Source of the DNA: Eutrigla gurnardus
Lineage: Eukaryota; Chordata; Actinopteri; Perciformes; Triglidae
NCBI GenBank assembly: GCA_963514095.1
Contig: OY741273.1
Span: 14,316,718 to 14,380,717, forward strand
Direction: 5' to 3'
DNA: 64,000 bases
A model generated the notes under the pieces. The model had not been told where the DNA came from. It did no database searches and was given only the letters and a program-made list of their open reading frames with translations. How positions within the stretch are numbered: position 1 is the first letter of the stretch; the number at the start of each line of letters is the position of its first letter. Shown here in pieces: positions 1 to 13,082 of this stretch. Made by a program: the position numbers and the translations under genes.

Positions 1-409
1 GAGGGTGATTATGTGCACGCATTTGACATCATATCTTGTCGCAGATAAACCGACAGAGCGGCGGTTATTCAAGTTAACAATATGTTCATGTTACTGTTGT
101 GAAGCAGTTGGTGATATTTTCTGTTTCGTTTTATCGCTTGTATGATAATTTCTCTTTGTAATCACCGTGTAACGTAATGTGAATGTCACTTGTCGTGTTG
201 ACGATATGAGCGCATTGACAGTTTAATATTTAATATTGCTTATGCGCCGAGTATGAGTATTTCATGACGGTCCCTCCCCATGCGTAGCCTACTGACTCTT
301 GGTCACTAGGAAGCGAAACAACCGCGCGAGGGACACGGTTGAGCGCGTGACACCAACTTGTCGCCGTCTTTCCTCCTAGATTGCCTAACTTGCCAACTCA
401 TTGATTGAC
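1..409 (+). promoter_or_regulatory. 5' flank and 5' UTR of vmp1
   Basis: No convincing coding sequence is seen here. A pyrimidine-rich stretch ending in CAG-like 'cctag' at about 365-379 looks like a splice acceptor, so the exon with the vmp1 start codon probably begins near 380. An untranslated first exon would then lie further left or outside the window. The exact transcription start cannot be seen. Confidence 0.4.
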
Positions 410-3400
410 ATGGCAGCCAATGGAGCGAGCTGTGAACAGCCACAGAGACGTGCAGTAGGCAAAGGCAAACAGAACGGCAAATCGTCAGGTTGGTACACTT
501 CCGTTTCTTTAAACGTACAGTGAAGAACTGGCGTATCATTGGAATGTTGATCACGTGGTACCCTTGATGACAGAACGATATCTAACCACCACATGGTTTG
601 AAAAAGTCATAAAAACCATGTTCTGTCACGTTCAGTTTTCAAAGGTGAGGACGACGTGGCCTGCAATAGCACTGCTCGATGTCGCACAGATCATGTGTTT
701 ACCATGAACGGCTCAGCAGGATGCAGGGATGTAGATGCAGCTGTTACACTATGTGAGGGTGAATATCATTGTCCTTGTTCTCCAGACTCTTCAGTAAGGG
801 AGAGGCGACAGAAAGATAAGGAGGATCGCCTGTCTCTGGTGGTATGGCGGAGGCCCCTCACCACACTGCATTATTTCTTTCTGGAGACCCTTATCAAGCT
901 AAAGGAGTGGACGTTTGAGTAAGAAGATAAACCTGTTGTTCTTGTTCTTCCGCCAGGATGTTTGTGCTTGTCACTTTGTGTCCTGTGTGTTTTCCACATG
1001 ACTCTTAATTTCTCTCTACTTGATAAAGCAGACATGACCTCTGACTTCAATAATAGTTTGTATCTTTGGAACCATTGTTGACATTTTGTTTACTTTCCTT
1101 CCTGTCCAGGCTTTGGGAACGACGAGGCACAGTGTTCTTACTTTTGATGTTATGTTCTCTTTTCTCAATCGCCTATTCCACCGAGGGAGCGCACCAACAC
1201 GTAAGGCTCAACGATTTTGTTTTTTTAGTGGCGTTAATAATCAACAGCCAACAGCATTGCTTCATCATCGGCCTGTTTAAAGGTTAATGATAAGTCACTC
1301 TTGATCCACCTAAAACTCTCCTGGAAGAAAGCTTGTGGTGGGAGATAATGAGTTCTCCACTGTTGTCAAGTAACTCTTGATCATACAGTTGGTTGGCTGA
1401 AAGTCATGTTTACTTCAGTTTAAAATGAACATCTTTCTATATTCATCACATATATAATGATGAAGGTAACTGACGTTACAAAATATATGCAAATTAAAAG
1501 TTAAGACATGTCACTAAAATCTTTCTTTCTAAAATCATGTGTTATTAATATAGAAGTTACAGCTAAAAGTTCTAATCCTGGTATGATTATAATCATCATT
1601 TTTTACAACAGAGAAGTAGTTCCTTAGTAAGAGATTAATTATCAGTACATTGTATAATCCAACAGACAGTGCCAGACTTTGCCCTCTAATCTGTTTGTTT
1701 TACTTTCCTCACTGAAGTATGTTAACTACCTGGAGAAGAGGTTTCTATGGTGTGCCTACTGGGTAGGCCTTGGTATCCTGTCCTCGGTGGGCCTTGGGAC
1801 TGGTCTGCACACCTTTCTCCTCTATCTGGTAAGTTAACACTCAATGGTTTGGCAAAGGTGTCCACACCAGTTGTTGAACTGTACAGAATACAGAAGCATA
1901 GGCTGCACTCACTGCATTAACAAAGTGCTGCAATCCCAGTAGCACCTCCCTCTGAGGGAAGCTGTCGAGAAATATTCAATTTTAGCAATGGCAAAAATCT
2001 CAAGTGAGGAAAAAGAAAAAAATCTTTATAAATGTGAAGCCATATAAATAAAGTTTAAGTCAACTGCAGCATATGTTGATGAAATGTAATTTGATTAACT
2101 ATCATGTAATTGAAAAAAAGCGGTGAATGTCGGTCTGTGATGAAGTAGTTCATTTGCCCACACACTGTAAGTGCACAAAAAACACAAACGTTAAATACAT
2201 GTTAATGACCTCATTCATATCTAAACATCAGCATGTTCTTGTCATGATGGTACCATATGCTGCATCTACATATTTCTAGGAAAACTGACTCAGCTGGCCC
2301 ACATACGACCCATATCTCAACAGTGAAAAGGCTTCAATATAATAATGGCTGTCAGACTTTCATTTTCAGATGTAAATAACATCTAATTCACAGCATTTTC
2401 TTGTGGTTATACCTGCAGAATGACATAAAAGCCTATGTGTATGTATATCCCTGTAGTTGCCAGATGATGGCGTCACACTCCATAATCATTGTCATCTACT
2501 TCTTTAAAAACTCATTCCATACTGTCATCCTTCAGTCCGAGTTTAACCAAAAGTTAAGTGTAATTTTTCCCCGACATGCTCTCACAGAGTGACTCAGTGA
2601 CTGACTCAATAAAATGTGTGTCATTGTCTTGGTTGTGGTAAAAAGGAGAACATGGCAAGATCAAACCAAAAAAAACACAGTTTTGGGCTTGTGATGTGGC
2701 TTCTTTATTGTAGAACTTGTGTGCCAGCTGAGAGAGCCGTTTCCATCATAATTAAATAATGGCAAAATATGTAACTATGACCCAACTGTTTTTTTTAAAG
2801 AGATGCTGTGCACTCCCTCTATTAATACTTTACAGCTCACCATGTGTGTGAAAAACATTAGACACTAGAAACTACTCAACACTTACTTTATATACTGTGT
2901 CCAACATTAATGCAATGGCAGTGGTAGCTCATACTGTTGTGTGCATACTTGTTCTCTGTAATACTGGGAAGATGTGACCTCGCCCTCTCCCTTCTATGTG
3001 AGGGAGGTTTCTAGGCACCGTCATCTCTCCCATATGAAACAAACTGGCATGTATTACACCAGTTTACCTCATTTCTTTTTTTTTTTTAGTTTGAATTACC
3101 AGCTTTTACATTTGTAAAGGAGCTCCCTTTTGTGTCCCATAAGCATTTGATGGCCTACTGGAGGATCATCCGGTCTTCTTTCCCAACCTGACATTGTGCT
3201 TGAGAATTGTTGAACTACCCTTAAGTCACAGTAGAAACATATTTAGTTTGTACACTTACAACACATTCTTTTGAAATTCAGGAAAATCCCATGTCTCATT
3301 CATTTTTTGTCATTAGAGGTGGGAGTGTTGTTGTGGCCCAAGTAGCTGCAGTAGAACGTGGTGCTTTGAATAACTACCAACTTAACATCATTAACTGACC

Positions 3401-6400
3401 AAATATATACTATTAGTTTCTGATGAGAATGGTCTTGTGCATTCGAAAGGTGACGTGTGGAGCGACACTGTCTGTCCTGCTGCTAATGTCCTCTATGTTA
3501 CTGAAACTTAGTTCACAGTGCAACAGCTCCCATCACTGCCCACTCAGTGTTGATGTCACTCATAGACGGGAAACCCCCCAGTGTTAATTCTGAAGGAAAA
3601 CCACAAGTCCCACCTGCAGAGTTGCATTGTGAATAACTTGGAAGCCTGAAGCATTCATAGATAGCCCCACAGAGAGGATGATGTCATCACGCTCATGGGA
3701 AAGGGAATTCACTCACTAGTATGATGGTTTCATTATGATCTTTTCAAGGTCATTGCAATGCATCCAAGTGCTTGATTCTTGTCATAATATTGTGGTTGAA
3801 ATAAAAGAGAATGCATGCTCATACGTTACTTTTATTTGTAGATTTGATCAGAACACCATTTAATAAAACATCAAATCATAACATTTTTGGCGGTGCACAG
3901 AATTGCACCCAAGAGCTTCCCTCCTCTAGAGGTCAAAATGTCCAAGCAGACTGCCGTGATATTTCCTGAACTCCATGCTGCTAAGGGGATAACCCATTTG
4001 AATAATATTTACATATTAGATCCACTACTGGTTAGGACAGAAAAATGGTTAGTTTGTTGTTTGCCAATCCAACACTTTAGTGTTGTAGGTTGTAATGAAC
4101 TTCGCTGCTTCACGGGTCCACAAGTATTGTTTATGTCTTGTTCTTAATTAAACAGATTTGTATTTGTATGTATTTTTTTTTATTTCATGGGAACTTGATG
4201 AAATCCACTTGCTCAGTGGTTACTGGGCAAAGAAGTGGTTTGTCTCTCATGTCAAGAGTTGTGCTCTGCTGTCTGAGGTGAACAAAGAAGTTCACATCAG
4301 GGCCTACGTATCGTCTTTCAGGGTTTGACTCACAGCTTAGTTCTTGTTAACACTGACTTGTATCGTGAAGAAATGTGGTTAAGTGAAGTTCTGTTTTGTG
4401 TAGCTAAGAAGTCTTGTGCGTGCTCATACTCGGTGGGGGGGGAGGTGCAGTCAACACAGATTAATTGTGTGCTGTCCATCTACTGTCAGTGGTGCCTCTA
4501 TCACCTTAAAGAGGGATAATGGAGTAGCTGTGTTGTAGTTACAGGTGGGCCCGCTGTTATTGAGACCAGGTGGCTGGGCATAACCAGACTTCGCCACAAT
4601 AATGAATGATGACATGTCTGACAGACAGACTCCGATCTAACAGACAGACTCTGATTCAGCTGCTGTACTGTTGGTGTGTGTCTGTACCTCTGGGCAGGTG
4701 AGACTGTTGGCACACCAGCTGTGTTTAATCATGCAACAGCAGAATACATTTTCATACATCATTGTCAAAGGTTTAACAAATACTAAATACTTAAATACAC
4801 GAGAGAGAGAGAATTCACAAAAAATGGATTGCGGTCACAGATGGCACTATGAAATGGGCATCATTTGTGACCGCTATCGGCAGCTGAATCTTATTTGCTG
4901 TGCATGTGATTGCAGTTGTACATGTGGAAAAAAAAAAATCCTCTTAAGAGGGTTTTTTTTAGGGATTTGAGACTTTAAGAAATGTATTACAATACATATA
5001 GAATAAGAAGAATACAAACAACAAAATATAATTTATCCTTTTACCCTGTGTCGTGACCTCTGCAGATTTGACTGTTTATTTTGTATCCCATTGTTCAGCT
5101 TCCCCAAGCTATAATTCTTACTACACAATGTGGGCACATGTCCAAGTGTTTCATGACACGCCGGACCAAATGTTTGCATGTGCCAGAATATGCCTCAGGG
5201 GTTTCCAGTCCCTTTTAAACCAGTTAATCTTATCCCTCTGTCTCACCTTGCTCAGGGTCCTCACATAGCATCAGTAACCCTGGCAGCATACGAGTGTGGC
5301 TCCACAGACTTCCCAGAGCCTCCGTACCCAGACCAGATTGTCTGTCCCCAAGGTGGAGCAATGGAGGGAAGCATCTCACTCTTCTCAATCATGTCGAAGG
5401 TCCGCCTGGAGGCCTGCATGTGGGTGAGTCGTAGTCTGAATAAACAGGCAATACAGTGATCCACACTGAAAAATGACAAAAAATGTTTGTCAGTGCCAGC
5501 AGTAGGTGTCATTGTGACAGCTGGTATTTACATCCCCTCTCATTTCAACATGCCTAATGCTGTATACATATAGAACATAAAAAGCTTGTATTGTGTCTTA
5601 CACTCAGTAAGTATGTTTCTTGAATTTCTTTACACAAAGCAGTTGCGTGTACCAAATTCAAAAGTTCATGGTGGCATAAACAGTTGCCTGCGGGTGAATG
5701 TGGGAAATAGATAAGCCAATGCTGACATGGAGCGTTTCTAATTGTGCTGCTTTAGGGGGCAGGCACTGCCATCGGAGAGCTGCCTCCATATTTCATGGCC
5801 AGAGCGGCTCGCCAGTCAGGAGCAGATCCCGAGGATGAAGACTACGAGGAGTTTGAGGAGATGCTGGAGCAGGCCGAGGGCGCTCAGGTCAGAGTCGCAC
5901 ACGCATATAATAAAGAATTTAGAAGCTACATTTTCTTTGTACTAATTTGTCACATTCAGTGTAAAAGCTCGCACAGATTTAACCTCCCGTCCCCCATTGA
6001 AAACACACAGCAACTCTATTTGGTTCTGTATTAACACAGGTCTTTATACTCACCCAATATGATCATATCTGATTTTGCCTCACCTTTTTATAATACACAA
6101 ATGACCATGGCGTCACTGTCCGGTGATTGGTCTATAAGTGCCATGTGACTTCAGTGAAGCCCCTCCCTCCTTGTGCTTCCAGTAAATCTGTCTGTTTGTG
6201 GGTGAGTCACCCTGAGCACAGCTCCCCCTTTAATCACCCCTCAGGCTTTTCTCTCTCTGCCTCCCTCGTCGTTTTTCACCGACCTCTAATTTGAATGACG
6301 GACAGTTCTGTCAGGAACCGATGCTCACATGACTGGAGGTGGCTGAGATCACATGCTGAGTCAGCAGCAGCAGCAGCCGAAATCAGAGAAAATTGTGTAC

Positions 6401-9400
6401 ATTGTCTCCATGACTTATTCTCACTTCACCCGTTCTCAGCTGAGTAGGCTAAAGAGGCCGAGCTAGCATCATGGAAATGTGCTCAGGATGTGTCCACACG
6501 TTCATGTGTCATCTCACAGACGAGTCAGAAGCTCTGTTTATTAAGAGCTGCGGAACACATGACGATGAACATAGATAAGAGTCACACACAATATCTTAGA
6601 GGGTTTTCTTTCTGATGATGCGTACTGTCAAGTCGGTATCCTTCATCGGACTAAAATGCGATTTTTTTTTTCTCAAAGATATTTTTATTGAGTTTTTACA
6701 CAAATATAAGGTACAGGTATAAAATGTAGACAGGGAGCTTATGAAATGCACAGTCAACACATAGGTCGAGAGAGATGGTCTAAAATGCGATTTTTCACTT
6801 GTAAACTTCACACAGTGAATGAAATGAAATAACTTTTTGTCATATTTGCTGTCTACTGTCTCACTATTGCCGGCCATTAGTACATGGGATAGATAATCTG
6901 CAAAATATCAATGTACCTCTGCCTCCCTTCAGTGCTCCTAAAGGAAATAACAAGATTTCACCACGCCTGCAGAAAACCAATCAATCAGAGCCAATGAGCT
7001 GTCAATCACTGCTCACAAAGCTCGTGAACTCAGAACTATTTGTAAAAATAGGCAGCAGGATTCTGCTCATGCATTGGCTCTTTCTCACCTCAAATGTTTT
7101 CAGAAATATATTTCAGTAAACTGCTAAATGAGTGTACTCGTGTTCTGCTGCAGAACATACTAACACGCTATTGTTGTGATGTGGGGGGAAAATTCCCACA
7201 GGGATGGAAATAGGATCTAAAGATCCTCAGCACTTTTGTAGCACACAATTTTTAGCTGTAATCCACCAAACAAAACAAAAAAAAAATCTTACAATGCTCA
7301 GAAATAGCAGGTGTTTTACGACAGCGCTCTCAACAAAGCTTTTGCTTCTTATAATAATCTTGCAGAAACAGCATTGGCATAGCAAACACTTGTTTGGTTG
7401 AAAACAACGATCTTGAGAAGTACAGCAGGATTAAGAATAAAAGGATGACATGTGTTGCGTATTGTTCGTGTGTTAGAACTTGTTTTACAAACTGTGAGTC
7501 ACAGTCCTATCCTCGTCCTTTCCTAACAGTAATGTTTGTTTAATTTGTTTGTTGTTTTTATCACTTTGCAGGATTTTGTCACCAGAGCAAAACTGGGAGT
7601 TCAGCATATGGTGCAGAAAGTGGGATTTTTTGGGATCTTGGCTTGTGCCTCTGTAAGTTGAAATTCATTGGAGGTTGTTTATAATGCCCCCCTGATTTTT
7701 TAAATGTATTTTATTATTTTTTTATTTTTTTAAATCTGTGACTTGTAGCAAAGGTAAAAATATAATTTTATAAGACGGTGGATCGGTAATATTGTCTGTG
7801 TGTTTCAGATCCCTAATCCTCTCTTCGACCTGGCTGGAATAACTTGTGGTCATTTCATGGTTCCCTTCTGGACCTTCTTTGGAGCAACTCTAATTGGGAA
7901 GGCAATCATCAAGATGCATATACAGGTCAGTAGCTCAAGTTTGATCAGAAACAAGCAAAAACAACAGTTCACTGGAAAAAATGAAAGCAGGTTCTTTCCA
8001 TTTTAACATAAAAACCACAATGGCACATAGCATATATTGCTTTCAAATATGACTCATCTTTTGTTTCATGTCATCACAATTCTCTGTCCACATTGTAATA
8101 ATGTCAAAAAAAAAAAAAAAAAAGGTTACGCACCACTGACTGATTGAAAATCCCCACACCATCAAGACGTGTGGGAGAACTAAGATCAAACCGACTGCTT
8201 GGATCATGAGTCGGTGGCTGTGAGAAACTCCTAATTGTGCACTTCTGGTTAACTCTTTCTGACTGTGCTCCGGTCCTCCTTCCTTATTCTGGTTCCAGCT
8301 TTGAGATGCATCCAGACCATATAAACAGGCACCAGATGAAAGAAGGAATGAATCTTTTAAGAAGTCTTTAAGAAGAGTTCTTTTAAAATCTGCACAAGAT
8401 CAAAAAACATGTTAATTACGGAGTGCATTGTTGAGTCTGCCACACCAGTGAGTAATATAAGCCTATACTGAAAGTCTGTCTGGGTCTGCGGGTGAGTCGC
8501 CGAGTGTCTTAACAAACTAAACCTATCCATCTCACGGTGGTACCAACCAGTGATCTCACTCCAAGACCTTTGAAAGGGGCCGTCGAGCAGCAGGGGTTGC
8601 GGAGGATGTAGAGTGGATGTGAGAATCTAGACATGAGAGAAGGAAATTGAGCAGACGGTTAGAGGCTGCAGGGGGGGTTCTTTGTACTATAACCGTTTCT
8701 TTCTTTTTTCTACCTTGAACCTCTGGGACATCACGTGTCATATCCTGTCTGATTTTGTCCAGGGGGCCTATGTGTCATGCTGTTTTTAGAGCTGATCAGT
8801 TTCAGGACCGGAGATAGAATATTGTGGTTTTGCCCCCCAACTTGGGCGCTCTGCAAACCACACAAAGCCCCATGCAGCCCAAAATTTTGCTTAGTGCCAA
8901 GTTTGAGTTTTATAATTGGTTTGTCTGTGGAGAGTGGCAGATGTGGCCTCAATTTCCAACAGCTGTGCCGCTAAAAAAAAAAAAAAAAAAAAACCCTAAA
9001 TCTATCAATATATCCGTTTGTCTTATTGATAATTTTTGGTAATTCATTATTCAATACCAAATGATTGTTCCAATGTCCTGTAAATTATTATAAAGACTAT
9101 TAAAGACATAATTGTATTTAAAGATAAATGTCCTGTGTGTTGTATACCTCTGATTATGATCATGAAGCTTATTAATCTCTCCCTTGTTTTCCTACAGAAA
9201 CTATTTGTTATCATTACCTTCAGCAAGCACATTGTGGAGCAAATGGTGTCACTCCTTGGGTAAGTGTCTTTTTGTGCGTGTCTGTGTGTAAGATGTTAAT
9301 CAGGTATTTTGTGGAGTCTTTGTCCTGGTTTTGTGATTGGCAATGCATTTTAAAACATTTTCAGATGCATTTTGACCGCTGATTGGAGATCCTGTATGAA

Positions 9401-11243
9401 CACATGCTTTCACTCCGGGGGTCTACGTGCTTTCCTTTTGCATTTTTTCAATAGAGCTTTTTCCCTCACCCCGCATGCGATCCGTCCCTGCAGCATTGGT
9501 GGTCAGGCGTGTGAGGTCCCATCCAAACACGTTTATCTGACTCACTCAAGTTCAGCTTGGGAAAATGAGATTTGCCCAAGTGAGGCGGGAAATGCAACAA
9601 TTGATATGAATTACAGATCCATGTATGTCCAGGTAATAACGATGACCATATTTGAACCTGAATCTGGTCATAGCCAGTATCCCGTTACTTTTCGATCCAA
9701 TGAAATCCACAGTTGCTTCCCATGAAACTCAGATGGCCCGTGACTCGCTATGACGAGTGCTTCAGTGCTGATACAGGATGTTTTTTCGGTACTTGTGTTT
9801 ATTTATGTGTGCTTGCATGTAAAGTGGGAGAGATAACAAAAATGAGTCAGTCCAAACTGGTTAGGTTTATTTGAAATCAGCAATTATCCACTTCCCTTTT
9901 GCTGTTGTTTAGTAAATTGTCCCTTTTTTTGCTTAGTCGAGTCTAGACAACATGTTAACATCCCAACCTTGGACAGAATTGAATTCATGCGGTGGGAAGG
10001 CTGTTGTGACTCGAGTGTCTACAGCCTGCTATACATAACAAACACCATCACTATATGACATGCATTAATACAATGGTCCATCCATTATGATTGGGCCCCT
10101 GGTGAGCTAATCCACATTGCCAAATAAGGACATGAGCACGCCCTGATTAGATATCTTTCCACCAAGAAGGCAGCTATGGTGGTAAAGGTGATGACATCAT
10201 GTCGACTCACTTCCTGATTGAAGGGGCTGACATAGGCTCCTAAAGAGAGCTGAGGAGTATAAAAGGAGGGCTGAAAGGTTTCTGCTTCATTCCTCTCTGC
10301 TGCCTGCTGCTGCTCACAGTAGTAAGTAGAGGAGGTGGAAGTTCCTATATGGGCCCCACGTGGAGGTAGCAGCTGTAACAGGGATGCTGGTTGAGGACCT
10401 GTGTTCAAGGAAGTGCTCTTTGAGGCTCTTATAGGGTATAAGTGTTCAGCGTCTAGAGCTTCAGTCTGGGGCTCCACGTCAAAGGGAAGGGTGCTTAAAG
10501 GGTAAGTTAATTAATCTTCTTCCCCCCCTGTCTCTTGTGTCTCTTTTCTTTGCCTTTCTGTGTGGATGTATGCCGGGCTGCAATGCCAGCTCTGTACCCA
10601 AAGTGGGGCCATCACTCCAGAAGCCCTTCAGTCAGTACCTGGAAGCACAGAGGAACAAGCTGCACCATGCTGGGGGAAGTGCACCAGCGGTAAGAACACT
10701 CTTATTTTTACCACTTTCAAGTGATTATTATCACCAAAATGTGAGCTTTAATAGTGTATTTATTTGTTAACTTAGCCTTTTCTCTGTACGAAAAACATCA
10801 GCAACATCAGGCGTGGGATCTTGTTTTAGTATACCCCAACTGATACTTAATATTGCTATTATACACCGCTAAGAAACTACATTTTAAATGTAGACATGTC
10901 TTACTCATTGACCAGCTAGCTCTAGTTTGTAGTTTCCAGGTTAAACTGTTAAAATGGGGAATGTTTGTCTTTATATCTCAATACCCATTCTTCTAATATT
11001 GCCACACTAGTCACAGTATTTGGGTGCTCACAAACTGTAACATTGCAGTTCTGCTTTTTACGATGGTCATTGACAGCACTCCCAATTTTGGGTTTCCAGG
11101 ATGAGAACTGGCTGTCATGGGTGTTTGAGAAGGTGGTGCTGGTCATGGTCTGCTACTTTGTCACTTCCATTGTCAACTCCATGGCTCAGAGCTACGCCAA
11201 GCGCCTGCAGCAGCAGAGGCACTCGGAGGAGAAGACCAAGTGA
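410..11243 (+). CDS. vmp1: Vacuole membrane protein 1 (ER scramblase, autophagy)
   Basis: Coding exons: 410-488, 786-918, 1110-1200, 1718-1828, 5256-5423, 5756-5887, 7572-7652, 7809-7925, 9198-9259, 10590-10689, 11100-11243. All junctions have AG/GT sites and stay in frame, giving 405 aa (human VMP1 has 406). The product is a multi-pass ER protein. In the family it scrambles phospholipids, loosens ER-autophagosome contacts and is needed for autophagosome and lipoprotein formation. Recognisable stretches are GLGTGLHTFLLYL at the end of exon 4, FPEPPYPDQIVCP in exon 5, and the VTT/DedA core with NPLFDLAGITCGHF in exon 8. The C-terminus SEEKTK is a near-exact match to the family tail. The start at 410 (MAANGASCEQ) aligns with the human MAENGKNCDQ. 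The downstream neighbours mir21 and tubd1 are as in human. Confidence 0.96.
1829..5255. other. vmp1 intron 4, no gene seen
   Basis: This is the longest vmp1 intron, about 3.4 kb. It is AT-rich unique-looking sequence with short A/T runs. I see no exon, RNA gene or clear transposon. Two overlapping AP-1-like TGACTCA motifs occur near 2590-2607, but nothing nearby supports an enhancer call. Confidence 0.6.
5888..7571. other. vmp1 intron 6
   Basis: This 1.7-kb intron holds no gene. Its one clear structure is the small retroposed insertion with target-site duplications at 6651-6795, listed separately. A (CAG)4-like run lies near 6363. Confidence 0.6.
6651..6795 (-). mobile_element. Short 5'-truncated LINE-type insertion with target-site duplication
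   Basis: The 16-base sequence CTAAAATGCGATTTTT occurs at 6651-6666 and again at 6780-6795. It flanks 113 bp that are absent from the duplicated context. Read on the minus strand, the insert ends in an AATAAAA-containing, A-rich tail (the T run and 'tttttattgag' at 6664-6692). Direct repeats of about 16 bp plus a 3' A-rich tail are the signature of target-primed reverse transcription. The body is too short to name the family; a truncated L1-like 3' end is the likeliest source. Confidence 0.6.
7926..9197. other. vmp1 intron 8, poly(A) runs only
   Basis: There is no gene. An 18-base A run lies at about 8106-8123 and a 20-base A run at about 8973-8992. Either may be the tail of an old retroposon, but no flanking duplication was recognised. 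Confidence 0.45.
9538..10327 (+). promoter_or_regulatory. Candidate intronic promoter for the mir21 primary transcript
   Basis: This lies in vmp1 intron 9 (9260-10589), which corresponds to the human intron carrying the separate MIR21 promoter. Seen: AP-1 consensus TGACTCA at 9538-9544 and TGAGTCA at 9843-9849, an ETS-like CTTCCTG at 10210-10216, a strong TATA box TATAAAAGG at 10258-10266, and a splice-donor consensus GTAAGT at 10322-10327. A start near 10290 would place the hairpin about 2.2 kb downstream. AP-1 control of human MIR21 from this intron is established; its use in this fish is inferred from motifs only. Confidence 0.4.
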
Positions 11244-12473
11244 TGATGACAAGACTCAAGCGGTGCAAACATCTAAGTGACTGTGTTTCTGCTGCTGCTG
11301 AGAGCCCTCCACTCAGCCACAGCCACTTACAACTTAATAGCAAACCTCAACCTCCATCCATTCTCAGAGGCTGACCACTCGAAAACACTATTCGTAGTGT
11401 GTGTGTGCGCGCGCTTTTGAGGATGTATGTGCGGTTTACTGTTTGTCCCTCTTCAGGTTTTGTATTTCTTCCTCTCATCTCACTCTCTAGGTGTTTAGTA
11501 GTGCGATTGGTCCTACTGCTGATCTTAACATGTTACTTAAAACGTTAAATTAACCCATTCATTGACCTCAGAAGTAAAGCGGCAGTTTGGTGGGGACTGC
11601 TGTGTACGTGCAGATGCTATGCCTTATGCAAGACGGGAAGGTCCGACTTCCCTTGAATATAGTTCTTGACTTAAAAAATGATTTTTATTTAATTTTGTAA
11701 CATTTGTGTGTGGCTGGACTCGTTTGTACAGTGTGCTGCCAGGATAACTGCTATGGATGGTCTTTTTTTTCAGGGTTTAATTCTCCTTTTTTTTGTCCTG
11801 TTAAACAGTAATTTGTCTTTTTTTTGTCTCTGGAATCGTCAGTTTAAAATTGTGTGGGGAAAAAAAAGCAATATCAACTTAATATAGTGTGGTATTGATG
11901 GTTTGCACATTGTGTAAATATCTTAATATCTTTTTGACAGTATGCGCAGATGTATTTCTATTCTAATGGTCTGTGTGGACATTAGTTAACTTGAACCAAA
12001 ACAAAAAAAGAAAAGGTGAAATCATTTGTAAAGTGACATTGTACTCTCAGCTAACTAGTCCCATTTCTATTCTGTACATTTAGGTCGAACCTTGGATGAG
12101 ATCATATATAAAACGTGTAAATCATGGCACTTGTTTCCAAGTCTCTGAATTTTTTTTGGATTCTCTTGTAGTTTAAATATTCACTTTGTAAGCGTTTATC
12201 CCAGTGAGCTATTTTGTGATCTTTTGTTTAATAACTGTCATGACGCAGCTAATGGTTACATTTCTCTAACAATTGAGCATCTTTAAGGTAAGTGAACAGT
12301 TTAGCACTCATTGGTTCTTGATTGTTTTTTGTCGTAGTTCCTTATCTGTCCTGATTCAGACTTTCCAATAGTGTTGGGGAGAAGTCCTGCCCCAAACATT
12401 CTTGGCAGATTTGAGCCGGCTCCAGCTTGTGGATAAGATCCCTGCCTATATTCTCAGCCGTGAACTCCACTTT
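11244..12473 (+). other. vmp1 3' UTR / pri-miR-21 leader
   Basis: This is non-coding sequence after the vmp1 stop. I found no AATAAA before the mir21 hairpin, so vmp1 transcripts probably run through it or use a variant signal. It contains several T-rich stretches and a short GT/GC run near 11398-11414, but no gene. Confidence 0.55.
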
Positions 12474-12560
12474 CCCACCCCGTCAGCTAGCTTATCAGAC
12501 TGGTGTTGGCTGTTAAAATGGCACGGCAACAGCAGTCTGTAAGCTGGCTGAAGTTGTGGG
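12474..12560 (+). ncRNA. mir21: microRNA miR-21 precursor
   Basis: The 5p arm at 12488-12510 reads as the vertebrate miR-21 mature sequence, starting TAGCTTATCAGACTGG. The 3p arm at about 12524-12547 (CAACAGCAGTCTGTAAGC region) pairs with it across a short A-rich loop, with a bulged T and a few mismatches, as in known miR-21 hairpins. Stem pairing continues a few bases beyond both arms. It lies 1.2 kb downstream of the vmp1 stop and before tubd1, the conserved vertebrate position. Known targets in other vertebrates include pdcd4 and pten. Processing by Drosha would cut any vmp1 mRNA that extends through this point. Confidence 0.96.
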
Positions 12561-12678
12561 CCTTCAGCTCTTCATCTGTTCCACTTGGCTTAAAACTGCA
12601 CTTCAGCTGGTCTGTTTGTGGCTGCAAGGAACTATGTTCATCCCACATCTGGAAGAGTGTAATGAAAACTATATGAAC

Positions 12679-12684
12679 AATAAA
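12679..12684 (+). terminator. Poly(A) signal AATAAA downstream of mir21
   Basis: This is the first canonical AATAAA on the plus strand after the vmp1 stop, about 120 bp past the miR-21 hairpin. It could end pri-miR-21 and the longest vmp1 mRNAs. The next gene, tubd1, is convergent and begins its last exon only 400 bp further on. Confidence 0.5.
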
Positions 12685-13082
12685 GTGATGAAAGTATCTT
12701 CTCTGATTGTCACTTTTCTTTGTACCTACTGAACATAATTGCTTAATTGAACATTCATTCATGTTTTCAACGTGTGATCTTCCTCAGTAGACCGATGCAT
12801 TCTTGTCTTGGAATTAGATGTTGAAATTGATATTAAAAGGCTTTATGTTGAGTCAGTTTGAAAGCAGATCAACACCCATATTAAATACATTTAATTAAAT
12901 AGTTCTTACATGTTTCCCTTGAAAAGGAATTGAATGTGTATCCCGCTGACAGTTTTGAAATAAATAATGAAATCATGAAAGTATGTATAAAAATACAAAA
13001 ACTGCAATGTCCCACATAATGGCATTCCCTTTGGACTAACGGTCCAAGTCCCTCAGCGGTGCTCGTTAGTTCTCTCCTCTTC

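Noticed and set aside
10085..10477. 130-codon minus-strand frame in vmp1 intron 9
   Set aside because: No recognisable domain or splice context; it overlaps the candidate mir21 promoter and looks like chance.
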